A stretch of 64,000 nucleotides of DNA from Panulirus ornatus (Eukaryota; Arthropoda; Malacostraca; Decapoda; Palinuridae), in assembly GCF_036320965.1 (NCBI RefSeq), contig NC_092236.1, positions 15,654,518 to 15,718,517 on the forward strand, in the 5' to 3' direction. Within the stretch, counting starts at the first letter, position 1. Every line of letters starts with the position of its first letter. The position numbers and the translations under genes were made by a program. The notes below the pieces were generated by a model that worked only from the letters and a program-made list of their open reading frames with translations, did not search any database and was not told the origin of the DNA. This document shows, piece after piece, positions 26,532 through 39,250 of this stretch.

Positions 26532-26777
26532 TTAATTAGATCTGGTGACAAGCAAGGAAAGTGGGAGTCCAAGACATGACAATGGCAAATACCGCATATG
26601 CTTTGGTGCAGAACGGAGGACGTTGTTCAAAAGAACATCAAAAGCCATTACGATTTCTTGTTCAGTTTGGTAATAGCAGCCCCTTAGGATATGCCTACAA
26701 TGTAAGTACTCAACATCTGAGATCTGGTGGATCAGCTCTTCCTTATCAAATGTTTTGTTAAGTTCATCTTCATCCAT
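26532..26777 (-). CDS. Short unidentified reading frame
   Basis: An 81-codon frame with a non-repetitive sequence of ordinary amino-acid composition (MDEDELNKTFDKEELIHQIS onward). It is not recognised as any family, has no clear neighbour exon, and its length is within chance expectation for 64 kb. Confidence 0.12.
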   Translation of the reverse strand: MDEDELNKTFDKEELIHQISDVEYLHCRHILRGCYYQTEQEIVMAFDVLLNNVLRSAPKHMRYLPLSCLGLPLSLLVTRSN

Positions 26778-27706
26778 GGATGATGTCTGTCATTCCTAAA
26801 ATGATATGATATCACCCACCAGTGTCTGAGAAACCACTTGTTACATCAGTAGTTATACAGATAAAATTGCTTACTTAAATAAATTCTCTTCAAGCTACAA
26901 AATTCTTAAGGTTGAGATAGCAACCTCTCACGCGAGAATTTAATCCTCTCTGTCAAACCATACGATCGCCAAGTGATATTTGCCCAACCAACCACGACCG
27001 AAACTAGATAGCTGCCCATCTCTTGGTCACCTCCCAGGCTCTTGCTAACGGATCGCTGAAAGAAAGAAAGAAAAAAAATAACGCTGTTTACATCGTCTGA
27101 ATTCTGTTTACAGTGTCTTCAGCCGACCTTCCCCATTCTAACTTTCAATATTTTTGTGAAGGATCGAATGCCCCTGGGCACGCGTGAGTGCAGACGTAAC
27201 AGCTGTGGCGAAAACTGGGGATCCTTTTGATGTACTGAGCAATCTAACCCCCTGCATGTAAGAGCCGCAGCTGGAATGCAAATACCATCCAGAGCAGAAT
27301 CTGGGGAGGGAAATCTTTTTTTGGGGGGTTGAGTAATACCACCAGAAGCAGCTCATGTCTCGGTTATGAACCTTCTTAAAGGATCCAGCTGCCACGGCTT
27401 TCACCTTAGGTTCGTTGAGAGGATCAAGAACCAGCCGAGAAGGATCCGGTAGCTTGTTACCCCTTCACAGAGTTTGGTATTTATTGGATATGTCGTTTCG
27501 GAACCTCGTTAACAACTAGGTAATCATTCTATCAGGTGAATGATCACTGTCGAAGTTTTACCCATCGTCATGATTGCCATCGTTGTTAACCACCAAATCA
27601 GCATCAGAGAAAGAGATTCAGATGCTCCTGGAACCTCAACCTGGAATTCAGTACAATCCGACATAATCATATCTAGCCTCACAAAACACGGGAAATAACC
27701 AAACAC
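26778..27706. other. Unique sequence, nothing recognised
   Basis: No repeats or domains recognised. Confidence 0.4.
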
Positions 27707-28076
27707 CAGATGGTACCGCTTCGCCACATGATACAAGGAAGACGAAGATCACAGGATGTCGCCTCATCACCGAACATGTGGAACTCAAACGCAGATTAGG
27801 AGGTTATTGCTCACCTCAACAACACAAGAGAACACAAAAATCAAAAGGTATTGCTTCACCCTATACCACAACAGACAGAGATCAGTTGGTACTGCCTCTC
27901 ACCAAAACGCAAGAAACACATGCACATATCAGAAGGTGTTGCCTCACGCAACAACTCAAGAAACACAAAGCTCTGTGGGTAGTGTGCTTCATCCTATTAC
28001 AAGAGGAACACAAACACAGATTAGGTGGCACTGCCTCACACCACAACACAGGGAACACATTTACAAATCAGTTTGA
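27707..28076. repeat. Degenerate ~46-bp minisatellite, about eight copies
   Basis: Units of 42-48 bp follow the plan AGGTRYTGCCTCACC, then ACAACACAAGAAACAC, then AAACACAGATTA. Copies start near 27710, 27755, 27800, 27847, 27889, 27935, 27978 and 28024. No frame is shared by all units. Confidence 0.72.
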
Positions 28077-28890
28077 ATCAAAATCCTCACCGTGCACGCT
28101 GCTCATAACATCTTCTGGCAACACGTTCCTGCAGTGTGTGCTACGTCAGGCATGTCTCCTCTGGTCCTCACACACAAGCTTCACTACTTGTCTGAGAGCA
28201 ATGAGCCGCTAATGCATTGATACGGTACATAAAAACATTTCACAGAAAACCAGGAAAAGTTGAGGATGCTAAGATAACCAGGTAAAGTTGAGCACATTTT
28301 AAGACAGCCAAGAGACATTCAAGACGTTAGGATAACTAGGGGAAGATGAAGAAACTGGGCATTACGAAAAGAATGAAAAAAAAAGATAAAAAGAAAATAT
28401 CAAGGAAAACAGAAAACAGATTGTCAGCTGAAATTTCCAGCATAGTCACAGGCACTCCGACGTAGACGAGATCACCGACCAAATTAAACAGAGATAACTA
28501 GTTATCTAAACATCTAAAAGGAAAAAGAAAATGATAAAAAAGTGAGTCTGGAGGAGAAGTTTACTTAAGGCCAGTAAGTAATGGGTCATACAGAGGTCAC
28601 GTGTCATTAGCGCTAGTGAAAGGGTACGTTGGAGCAGGAGGGGTAAATGGCATGAAAGGGGATGATTGATGCAAGTGGTGAGTGCTGCCGGCTCCTCACA
28701 CGGTATTAATGTAAGCCACGAGTCTCCTCCCATGCTGGGGCAAGGCAGGAGGAGGAGGAGGAGGGGAAAGATGCATGATCTGCCTCCTGGGGAGGAAGGT
28801 TCATACTTACAGTCAGACAGACGGAGAAATAGACACGACGTGAGAGAAGAATAAAGAAAAAATAAGTGAATTCCTCCGCACATACATGCT
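28077..28890. other. Unique sequence, nothing recognised
   Basis: Purine-biased between 28350 and 28560, with a short GGA run at 28747-28768. Confidence 0.4.
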
Positions 28891-28891
28891 T

Positions 28892-28919
28892 ACACACACA
28901 CACACACACACACACACAC
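28892..28919. repeat. (AC)n microsatellite
   Basis: 14 units immediately before a SINE-A copy. Confidence 0.95.
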
Positions 28920-28921
28920 GT

Positions 28922-29063
28922 ACCGACCAAGAGTCAGCATTGGTGTACCAGGGGTCTGGCCCGCATGGGTTCGAATTCTGGAAGAGGCGGTTGGTCAACA
29001 GAGAATCCCAACTGTTCATCCAACCCCACTAGGCTGGTCGATAAATGGGTACCTGGCTTGAGA

Positions 29064-29065
<2 letters not shown>
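28922..29065 (+). mobile_element. SINE-A copy 3
   Basis: Contains GGCCCGCATGGGTTCGAATT, then GGCTGGTCGATAAATGGG and TACCTGGCTTGAGAT, followed by (GT)n. Same order as copies 1, 2 and 4. Confidence 0.75.

Positions 29066-29116
<51 letters not shown>
29066..29116. repeat. (GT)n microsatellite at the SINE-A end
   Basis: About 25 units. Confidence 0.97.
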
Positions 29117-29117
<1 letters not shown>

Positions 29118-30485
29118 CTACCGTTGTGTAACTATTTAAGTGGGCCATTAGTGTTTGTAGGAGGGTGCTGAGTGCACGTATGTAGGCCTAGATTAGAAGT
29201 CGTCAATACGGCAGAGTGTGTGTGGAAGTGAAAGTCAGTGTGTGCAGACGAAGGAGGTGAGTGCACGTCGCGTGAAGGAGAGAGAGAGAGAGAGAGGGAG
29301 AGAGAGAGGCTCAAGTGTAGTTCAGAAAGCTTCTGAGGAAGGCGTGGAATGTTTGCGGACAGAGCTGTGAGTGGGAGGCAGCCGTAAAATTCGTGTCGAG
29401 GTGAAGTGGAACAATGATACTCAGCGGGGAGCCACCTCCTCTGTGTCCTCTTGGCTCATAGATGAGTGACACTGAGGTATGCCTGGGTAATTATCAGGTG
29501 AGCGGTCACGGGCTACTTACTGCCTTGCGCTGGACACGTCACCTGTCGTGTCGCGGGACGCTGTGGCCGTGGTCCGCGACATGGAATACACGTTTATTCA
29601 TTCGGGCGGTGATGCGCTCTGATGAGACGACGGTGCACGGGAATCGAATCTTCTTTTTCTTTTTGTTTTTAGGATCCGAATGAAGAGAAAAAATAAGTGA
29701 GCTTCTGGCTATTAGTTTCAGGGCGTATTTGTGACATGGACGTTTGCTTAAAGTCCTCATTCATCCGGATCAGACAGAGAATGATTCTTCAGTCAGTGCT
29801 CGCTGAAATATACTGAGTAAAATCGATGCACTAAATCTATTTACCATCTTTGATATAAAGTCCCATCGCCTATGATCTGTGGTGTGGGGAGGGATGAGGT
29901 GCGGAGGTTATTTTCAACGGAGAACTATTCTATTTCTTTCTTCATGCGGTAACTAAGTCTTGTCTGATTTCTCTGATCATTATGCAACATGGGTGTGTTT
30001 GAGAAGGATGGTACCGTCATACATACGTCTTTCATCCCCTGTAAACAGTGTAAATGATAAGTTTCCTGCGTCATTTCAACATCCGTATGGCATCTACCTA
30101 CACGTGTTTACAGTGCTGGTTGTATTGCCCTTATTCAGGAGTTTCAATGTCTAAATATGGCCTTTACATCACCAGACATTGTCCTCTGTATGTATGATGA
30201 CTTGAACAGATATGTTCTAATCTGAGTGATTAATCTATGCACATCTCGCTGTACTGTGTGCATGTGTCATCTTAATCAACATTTTTTTGCACATAATTCA
30301 TGCATCTCTGATGTTAATCTCTACATTCCTGGTAGTGATGTACACATTCTTAATACATCATCATCAACGGCTAATCACCTCCATTGTACGATGTCCTGAT
30401 TCTTATCTATAGTTTTCTATATCATGAATTTCTAGATCTAAAGCCTATCAGTACCTGCACCGCTGGTGGAGTTGAGCAGCGTGTG
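29117..30485. other. Unique sequence; weak promoter/first-exon-like features
   Basis: A TATTTAAG motif lies near 29134, TCAGT near 29237, and an ATG followed after five codons by GAG|GTATGC near 29462-29477. These are individually common. No gene is recognised. Confidence 0.2.
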
Positions 30486-30791
30486 TGTGATGAAGAGAAG
30501 GAGGAGGAGGAGTAGGACGAGAAGCAGGAGAAGGAAGAAGAAGAGGAGGAGGAGGATGAGTACGAGAAGCAGGAGGAGGAGGAGGAGGAGGAGGAGGAGG
30601 AGGAGGAGGAGGAGGAGAAGAAGAAGAAGAAGAAGAAGAAGAAGAAGAAGAAGAAGAAGAAGAAGAAGAAGAAGAAAAAGAAGAAGAAGAAGAAGAAGAG
30701 GGGGAGGAGGAGGAGGAGGAGGAGGAGGAGGAGGAGGAGGAGGAAGAGGAGGAGGAGGAGGAGGAGGAGGAGGAGGAGGAGGAGGGAGGGG
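30486..30791. repeat. (GAG/GAA)n trinucleotide array
   Basis: About 300 bases of GAG and GAA triplets: GAG-rich ends with a GAA-rich core at 30615-30695. All frames stay open because the unit lacks stops; the Arg/Glu/Gly frames are artefacts. Confidence 0.95.
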
Positions 30792-30829
30792 ATGAATAAG
30801 AACAATGTGTGAAGTCGAGTTTACTTACG

Positions 30830-31160
30830 TATGAGTTGACGCACAGATTGGTGCGTTTAGTGGTATGCGTACGCTCTGATGTACAGTGGCATACGGACTG
30901 ATGTGTGTACTAACGTACGTACAGGTATGGAAATGTTCGGTGACATACACATAGTGACGTGCATGGCGACGGACGCAGTGTCGTACTTAGGGACACACGT
31001 AATGACGTGGCACTGACGTGCAGAGACATCAGAAACGACCTACGTGTTCGCGTACCAAGTGAAACACTTCCTGACGCACCTAGCATCGTACCAAGTGATG
31101 ACTGTGGTCGCATACATCCTGACATCTGTAGTGGCGTCTGTGTACCTACCACCTAGGCAA
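30830..31160. repeat. ACGT-rich degenerate short repeat region
   Basis: Many scattered CGTAC, GACGTGC and GTGACATAC motifs at roughly 20-bp spacing. The structure is loose and not a clean array. Confidence 0.35.
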
Positions 31161-31757
31161 TACCCCTGAGGAGGGCTGAGCTTGGTGGTGGGGAGGGAGG
31201 GACGACTGAGAGAAGAAGATCCGGGGCAGGATTTACGAGGGCTGAAGATGCAAGATTTATACAGAGTGAAGAGCTGGGACGACGAGAGGTCGATAGCGTC
31301 CCCAGTACTTAATTCAAGCGAACCTGAAGGAGAAGGAGGAGAAGGAAAAAAAAAAAGAAGGGCCATTATGGAAAGATTTATTACTGAGAAACGTACGTGT
31401 TTTGTCTGATAAATTTCTTCTTGTAAGACAGAAAAAAGGGGTCTAAATCCGTTCCAAGATGCGTGAATGGAACGAAGTGAAAACAGAATATTTTTTTTTT
31501 TTTGTCCTTTTCGGGATCTATACACATCCTCTATCATTGACAACTGTGGTTTTGTTCATAACTTCATAAAGTGGTAACACAGTAATCTCTTAAATGCAGT
31601 GTGTCTCAGGTCGATACTCTGTGTCGTGGGTTACCAAGATGTTCTGAGGGTCTGGAAATACATTTGTAAATGGTCTTGGCGAGAGAATGTCTTCGACTCT
31701 TGAGAGTCTTTCATTTATTAGAGTAAGGCTTTGGCGGTATTATGCACAGACCGGGGG
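31161..31757. other. Unique sequence, nothing recognised
   Basis: Short A and T homopolymers at 31349 and 31491. Confidence 0.4.
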
Positions 31758-32050
31758 TTTATTTAACGAAGCCTCTGGAGAATATCAAGTAAAGACTAGT
31801 GTTAAGCGGAGGGACAAGAAGGATCACGAACGAAGGCTGTGGAGATGTTAAGCCAAGGTTTCTGAAGATGCTCAAGTAAAGATTCTAGAAACCTTCAGAC
31901 TCTGTTGATGATTCACAAAAATTGGTGGGTAAAATAGAAATTCAGGTGTTAAACGCAAACTCTCGAGGTCATGGAGATATCTAAGGAAGACTTTGGAGAT
32001 GTTGATCGAAGACTTTACAGATGCTAAACGAAGACTCCAGAGCTGTTCCA
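31758..32050. repeat. Degenerate ~22-bp tandem repeat
   Basis: Loose copies of CGAAGACTTTGGAGATGTTG. The clearest are three adjacent units at about 31985-32050 plus units near 31829 and 31852; others have decayed. Confidence 0.5.
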
Positions 32051-32478
32051 TTTAACGTAAATATTGCCAGTGAACATTTCGCCTCCCCAACTCGGTCATT
32101 AAACGTCACCCCATTAAACGTACATCCATCTGCAGCCACACTCCTCAGACAGACATGAGTCACACTCTCCCATCAAAGTTCTAGGCATCATCCATTCCCA
32201 CACTATTACAAACACTATTTCAACACATTCCAGGACCCTGTGTGATCATGATACAACTACCACCATGAACACACTGAGCACTTACAGCTCAAATGCCCTA
32301 CAATGTCCAGACACAGATACACACACACACACACAAAACATCTCTTCACTTTATGACCTATATGGTCCCGCCCGGTGAACGTGGCTGCCTTTCTGAGGGA
32401 TGCGAAAGCTCACTAAATAAGCTATCGTGATCTCGCCGAAAATTCGTTCTTCTAGAGAACCTCACCACTGTAGAGCAC

Positions 32479-32480
<2 letters not shown>
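32051..32480. other. Unique sequence, nothing recognised
   Basis: A short (AC)n at 32317-32334. No gene seen. Confidence 0.4.
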
Positions 32481-32560
<80 letters not shown>

Positions 32561-32565
32561 GATAG

Positions 32566-32653
<88 letters not shown>

Positions 32654-32702
32654 TATCCATAAAATCATTCAAGATTAAGAAGATTAAAGTTGTATCTCAA
32701 GT

Positions 32703-32790
<88 letters not shown>
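32481..32790. repeat. (GA)n-(GATA)n-(GA)n and a second (GA)n
   Basis: GA at 32481-32556, GATA at 32557-32585, GA at 32586-32651. After about 50 unique bases there is a further (GA)n at 32705-32790. Confidence 0.97.
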
Positions 32791-32793
<3 letters not shown>

Positions 32794-33146
32794 GTTACGT
32801 AAGTACCCTTCGCAATTTCTTTAATCCAGTGAAAATCCCTCCCTCCACCACCACAAGCACTGATGCTGTGGTCCCTCCCAGCCTCCCCAGGATGGCTGGC
32901 TTGGATTTCTCTCGTCTCAACAAGGTCACGGCGATTACGCAAGTCACACCAGAATCTGCGGGAGAATGAGATGTCGAGCGACGGTGTTCGACGAACGTCA
33001 GGTAGATTAGATCGATGGGGTGGCAAGATATGATATGATGGTGACGGAGACAGCATAAGAGCAGGATAGCCTGGTACAGTATTGCAATGGATGGATGGAT
33101 GGGTATGGAGTGAGACGTAAAATTCGAGGGTTTTGGTCAGTACTGG

Positions 33147-33640
33147 CTCCATTGTTGCCATGATCACCACCAGTGTAGTAAGGGGTTGCTAGGATTCCCA
33201 CTGTTGCCATGATCATAAGTGTAGGGGTTGCTAGGATTCCCACTGTTGCCATGATCATAAGTGTAGGGGTTGCTAGGATTCCCACTGTTGCCATGATCAT
33301 AAGTGTAAGGGTTGCTAGGATTCCCACTGTTGCCATGATCATAAGTGCAGGGTTGCTAGGATTCCCACTGTTGCCATGATCATAAGTTTAGGGGTTGCTA
33401 AGACTTCTACTGCTGCCATGATCAAGAGTGTAGTAAGAGTTGCTAGGATTCCCACTGTTGCCATGATCACGAGCGCAGGGGTTGCTAGGATTCCACTGTT
33501 GCCATGATCACCAGTGTAGTAGGGGTTGCTAGGTTTCCCACTGTTGCCATGATCACGAGCGCAGGGGTTGCTAGGTCTCCCACTGTTGCCATAATCACCA
33601 GTGTACGGGTTGCTCGGATTCCCACTGTTGTTACTATTTC
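33147..33640. repeat. 42-bp minisatellite, about 12 copies
   Basis: Well conserved unit GGGTTGCTAGGATTCCCACT, then GTTGCCATGATC and a variable AYRAGYGTAG-type end. The 42-bp length gives 14 codons per unit, so the minus strand reads a regular 14-residue repeat (MIMATVGILATPTL). Variation between units sits mainly after CATGATC. There is no start context or flanking coding sequence, so it is treated as non-coding. Confidence 0.88.
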
Positions 33641-33654
33641 TCCAGTTACCACTC

Positions 33655-33782
33655 CATCCTCTCCCGCTGCTGCTGTTGTTACAGATACTACCACTACTGC
33701 TATGGCTACTACCACTACTACTACTACTGCTGTGCTATTGCTGCTACTACTTCTACTGCTGCTGCTGTTACCACTACTACTA

Positions 33783-33825
<43 letters not shown>

Positions 33826-33955
33826 AACTATTTCTACTACCACTAGTACTGCCAATACTGCTGCTACTACTTCTGCTACTACCACTAGTACTGCCAATAC
33901 TGCTGCTACTACTTCTGCTACTACTACTACTACTATTGCTACCACTAGTACCTAA
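33655..33955. repeat. (CTA/CTG)n trinucleotide array
   Basis: Imperfect triplets, mostly CTA with CTG and CCA variants. Contains a 54-bp duplication (ACCACTAGTACTGCCAATAC...) at about 33839-33892 and 33881-33935. Confidence 0.85.
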
Positions 33956-34220
33956 CATCATCTACTAAAGCCTTTATCTCTTCAATTTCTCTTAAGTTCA
34001 CCTTTAACAAGGTTACCTATCCGACTAATGAATTTAGAGACCCGTCAAAAAGAAAAAATATCCATAAACAGGAAACTTTAACTTATGACACAAACTCACG
34101 AACTGAGTAAAACTATCATTAACCTCTGTTTGACCTTTGACCTAGATTTACAAAATCTCCATCGTTTCAAACTCTGGTCTGCGTTGACCAAAATATGATG
34201 AATAGTGTTTAAGGATGTTC

Positions 34221-34338
<118 letters not shown>

Positions 34339-35393
34339 GTTGGAATGTTTAGGCAACACAGGGCTGAGAACAGTGCCACTGTATGTGCGCCGCGGTGGGT
34401 TAAGGGAGGAACTGATGAGAATGTTGGATAAGCAAATATATCAAATAACGTGCAAATGGAAGGTTCCCTTTACCAGATGAACGAACACTGAATGTAAACA
34501 CTCCAGGTGGGTGTCGGCTGAAAAAAAAAGAAAAAGAAATGGAGAAAAAAAGGAGGAAAAAATGATAAAAAAAAAAACGCAAAATCTGGTGCTGCATATT
34601 TCTGAGCCATAATTTTTTTCTTTTCCAGTTCCACTGAAAATCTTTTTTCCCAGACCGACTTATAGATCAGGCTCTCGGTGAAGAAGCAATAAAAAGAACA
34701 GAATACCTTTGGATTCTGAAGCAGGTATGCCTACGTCCTTTGGGGGGAAAAATATACGATCTTTCAGAAAAGACTTAAAAGGAAAGTGACAGTAACTGGT
34801 AAAAAATGGCTCGAAAGTCTGTGATGAAATTAAGAGTAAACAAGATGGTTCGAGAGAGGAGCCAGTCGAGAGGGTGGTTTTCATTGGAGGGGAAGAGGGA
34901 ATTGCAGGAGAGGGAGAGGAGGGTTGAAGGGAGGAAGGAGAGTGAGCGAGAGGTTGAAGGGAAGAGGGAAGTTGAGGGAGAAGTTTGTAAGGTAGGGGAA
35001 GGTATGGGAGTGGTTGAAGGAAGGAGGGAGACATTGAAGGGAAGATGAACAGCTTGAAGGGAGAGTGCGGGAGAGCTGAAGGGAAGAGAGAGAGTACAGT
35101 GGAGGGAGAGATACCAGGAGACCTGATGGTCCATGACGAGGTCATCTGCTGGAGGACAGTAATAGTATCCTAAGATCCTAATCTATCAGAGACAGAGACA
35201 AGATTGTAAAGCAGAAACCACCTCCCACTCATCACCTCTGAGAGGCAAGGACAAGGAGAGGGAGAGAGAGAGAGAGGTGGTAAACCAGGGAGGAAGCGAG
35301 GCTAATGGCCAGGAAAGGAGAGGGAGATGTAGTGGGAGGGAAGGAAAGAGGAAAAGCTAGTGAGAGGGAGAGAACAAAAAAGGCAGTGGAAGT

Positions 35394-35394
<1 letters not shown>

Positions 35395-35479
<85 letters not shown>
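35395..35479. repeat. (GA)n microsatellite
   Basis: About 42 units. Confidence 0.98.
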
Positions 35480-35481
<2 letters not shown>

Positions 35482-36104
35482 TGGAAATATGGAAGAAGGT
35501 AGAGTTAGAGGCAGTGGGAGAGATAGGGAGAGGGATAAGAGGCACTAACGTAGAAGGAGAGCGAGAGGGAGGGACGGAGGGGAGAAGGAGCGGCAAAAGA
35601 AGGGAGGGAGAGGGAGCGGTGGTGGGAGGGATGAGAGGCGGAGATATAGTGGACGGGGTCACGGCTTTGCCTCCTCCCCAGCACTGCCCTCTGGCTGGCC
35701 TTGCTCCTCCCTCTCTCTCTCCCACCCAGCCTCTATCTCTTCCCCCCTCCCTCTCCTTCCCTCCCTCCCTCCCTCTCTTCCATCGTTACTCATACCCTCC
35801 CTCCTACATTTTTTGCTTATTTCTACTTGTTCTCCTCCCTTTCTTGTTCATGCCTCTTCTTCCCGAGTACTAAACAAAAGGTAAATACGAACAGAACAAG
35901 GGAAGGAAAGAGGGAGGGAAATAGGGAGAGAAAGAGAAGGGAGAATGTTACGACGGGTTTTACGAAGAATGAGGAGGGGGATAGAAAAGGAGAGACGGAA
36001 GATATAAGAGGGAAAAACGCAGTAGAGAGGTATGGAGAGATGGAAGAAGGGAAGGGTGTGGTAGTCTGGTGAGAATGAATATTAAGGCAGACTCATATGG
36101 AGGG

Positions 36105-36228
36105 TCGTGGGGTAGATGGGGGGGTAGCCAGCCTGAATGCCCGTCGGACGAGGGGGAGGGTTGTCAAGTGGGGGGGGAGGGATGGTGAGTAGGGTACAAC
36201 AGGGATAGTGGGGAGGGGGAAGGGTGGG

Positions 36229-36232
<4 letters not shown>
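36105..36232. other. G-run cluster with quadruplex potential on the plus strand
   Basis: Several runs of 3-8 guanines within about 120 bases, immediately upstream of a (GA)n tract. Confidence 0.6.

Positions 36233-36321
<89 letters not shown>
36230..36321. repeat. (GA)n microsatellite
   Basis: About 45 units. Confidence 0.98.
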
Positions 36322-36325
<4 letters not shown>

Positions 36326-38382
36326 GGCAAACTATAGACATGTCTGCGACCTCGACAGCAACACAAACTTGAACCCCACTTGGTTCCTACGGAGCGCCAG
36401 AGCACTGACAGAGGCTCCAACCATTCATCTATGTACGTAGTAAACAATTGCTTAGCTTAGCTTTGCTAACTTCCCATCCCTTCTGGAATCAACCACCATC
36501 ACCACATACACAGGCCCCAAGCCTGATGGTGTCATATAAGGCAGCAAAAATATGTTTCTAGCAAATCTCTCCCACACACATACACACATACACACACACA
36601 CCAGAAACCTAAGCTATACACCTGTGTACTATTCTAATATCTCTATTCCAGTTTTCTACTATATTTATTCCTGTCCATCTACATCTCCACTTCCCGGCCA
36701 CCCTCTCAAAAGATTAGGAGAGAGAGAGAGAGAGAGAGAGAGAAAAAAAAAAGAGATGGTCAAGAGAAGGAGAGGACGAACAAACAGGACCCAGAGTGGA
36801 TGTGGTTGAGGTCATCAGGGGACAACTCAGGGAAGTTATTACAGCTAATAGTAACATCACAATAGTTAGACTTTGTTACCATTGTGTTGTCTTGGGGAGG
36901 TGGAGGGTGCGTGTTGAGGGGTTGGGTGGTGGGTGAGAAGGATGGGATAGAAGAGATGGGTAGGAGGACGAACGAGGGGGAGTAGTGGGTGGAAGAAGAG
37001 AGGGAAAGGTTCATTGTTAGATATAGGAACGGAGGGGCAGGAATGGGGAGGTGGAGATGCTAGCAAGGGAGTTAAAGATGAGGGTTGTGGGCATCGGTGG
37101 GAGGAGGAGGAGAGGAGGAGGGAGGGGTGAAGGTTGGTGATAGGAGGTGTGTGGATGGCAGGGAGAAGATGGATGGGTGGGTGGACGGTCCTGGCGAGTG
37201 GGTGGGGAGATGAGATGCTGCGGCTGGATATACGGGCGAGATGCATCATGGGTGGGGTAGGGCAAACAGGTGGAGGGGCGGCTCGTGTGGGCGGAGGGGG
37301 TCTAGAGTGGGTGATCTGGACATGGGCTGATCGGTGGAGAGACAAGGGTGCCTGCATGAATGGAGGGGGCTCTGACGACGCAGGTGTGGTGAAATGGGTG
37401 TGAGGGTGGAGAGCCCTGAGTGCGTGGGTGGAGGAGGTGTGGGTGCGTGGGCGAGGTAGATGAACAAGTGTTGATCCAGCCTGCTCCCCTGCCCTCTACA
37501 CGTCCTTGAGGCTCTGGCGCTGGTCTGCATTGACGCCGGACGGGGTAGACGAGGGGAGGGAGGTGGCAGGGAGGGCCATAACGAAGAAGGGGTGGAGAGG
37601 AAAAGGGAAGACTGAGAAGGAGGGAAATGAAAGGGAAGGAGGGCGATAGCAAAGCGAGGAATATAAATGAGAGGGGAAGCCTAAGGGAAGAGAGAATGAG
37701 AGAGGAAGAAAAAGACGAAAAAAAAAGACGTGACAAGAGGTTTGCGGAAGTTAAAAAAAAGGAGAAATATGAAACAAGGAAGAATAAAACACAAAAAGAA
37801 CAGAGAAGATTGTGGTAGTAGAAAACGTCGGAGGGCGAAGAGATTTTCAGTAAATGTGGGAAAGAGAAAACGTGGAAAATGGAAAAGCATGGATACAGAA
37901 AATGGAGAAAGCAGCAGAAGGGATGACAGAGAAAGAAAACTAAGAAGAGGCAAAATGAAACATAAATAACGGTTTTGAATAAAAGAAATACATAAAGAGA
38001 AGCTCGGAAATGGGGCAGATGATAAAGAAAGGAGAATATGGAGTCTAATGATACTTAGGATGGCCAAAAATTACTATAGCTAATGAGTGACAAAAGATGA
38101 GAAAGAAATATCCTCTAAATCAACCACGAAAATATACAACTGAACGAGTTGTGTGATGGAGACTGGGAACACGAGGAACATACACATAAGTAGGAAGATG
38201 GGATGTACAAGTTAATGACTGCCGAGTATGTTAAGAGTATATTTGTCATAAGAGGCCGAAAATATTAGAAAGAGAACGATAAGGAAAAGACACGAGGGCC
38301 AGGCATTAAGGAGTCTTGGAGGAGTTTGATGAAGAGAGGGAATGGCAAGTAATACAGGATCAAGAGGAGGTACGCGTTAAGG

Positions 38383-38710
38383 AGGAGAGATGTCATAAGC
38401 GAGACAAGGGCTGGAGAGACTGGCATCATGGGGGAGACAAAGTCTGGAGAGATTCGCATCATGGACGAGACAAAGGCTGGAGAAACTGTCATCATGAGCC
38501 AGACAAGGGCTGGAGAGATAGACATCGTGGACGAGATAGGGGTTAGGAGGATTGATATCATGGACGAGCCATGGGCTGGAGACAACTGATACCATGAGCG
38601 AGACACTGTGGAGATAATGATATCAGGGGTAAAACAAGGATGAGAGACGAGTTAACTCATGGGTGAGGCAAGGGTTGAAGAGAATGATATCATGGGCAAG
38701 ACTGAGGTTG
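38383..38710. repeat. 33-bp minisatellite, about 9-10 diverged copies
   Basis: Unit GACAAGGGCTGGAGAGATTG, then CATCATGGACGA. The first five copies (38402-38545) are clear and later ones decay. 33 bp equals 11 codons, giving a short repetitive frame (DKGWRD-HHGR). It sits inside the purine-rich domain. Confidence 0.75.
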
Positions 38711-39250
38711 AGGACACAAGGAGGATAAGGAGGAGAACCCATACGATGGGGAAGATGAACATCATAGGGAGGAATCATACTATGAGAAAGAGGGTCATCA
38801 TGGGACGGGGGGAAGTCATAGGTTGACGAGGACTGAGGAAGCACTTGCCGAAGGAAGATATGAATTATATCATAGGAATCATGGGGAAACGATGAGTGAC
38901 TTTACATGGAGTTATCACAGGTTAAGAACATAATGTTGGGGAGGTGCAGATTCGTGGGACAGTGAGGTATGAACAGCTAGTATAGGTTGAGGAACACTTA
39001 CGGAGCAGGGAACAAACATGGACTGAAGCAGTTTGGTGCTAACGAGAGAAGCAGAAGTAGGGAGGGTCAGTATGAGGAAATGAGGACGAAGTATGACGTG
39101 ACGGGACTGACATTATGTGATAGAGCTACATGACTTGAAGGATGGATGAGAGAGGATGAAGGCATGTCATGGGAGAGATGAAAGTCATGGATGATGGGGG
39201 TTGAAGACATGATGTGGGTCAGACAGACGTTATGGGGAGAATATACAGGT

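Larger units (their letters stand above)
34800..39250. other. Purine-rich strand-asymmetric domain
   Basis: The plus strand is dominated by G and A for about 4.4 kb, beyond the (GA)n arrays it contains. A pyrimidine island interrupts it at 35660-35870. Lysine/arginine/glutamate-rich frames on + and serine/proline/leucine-rich frames on - are consequences. No gene recognised. Confidence 0.75.
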
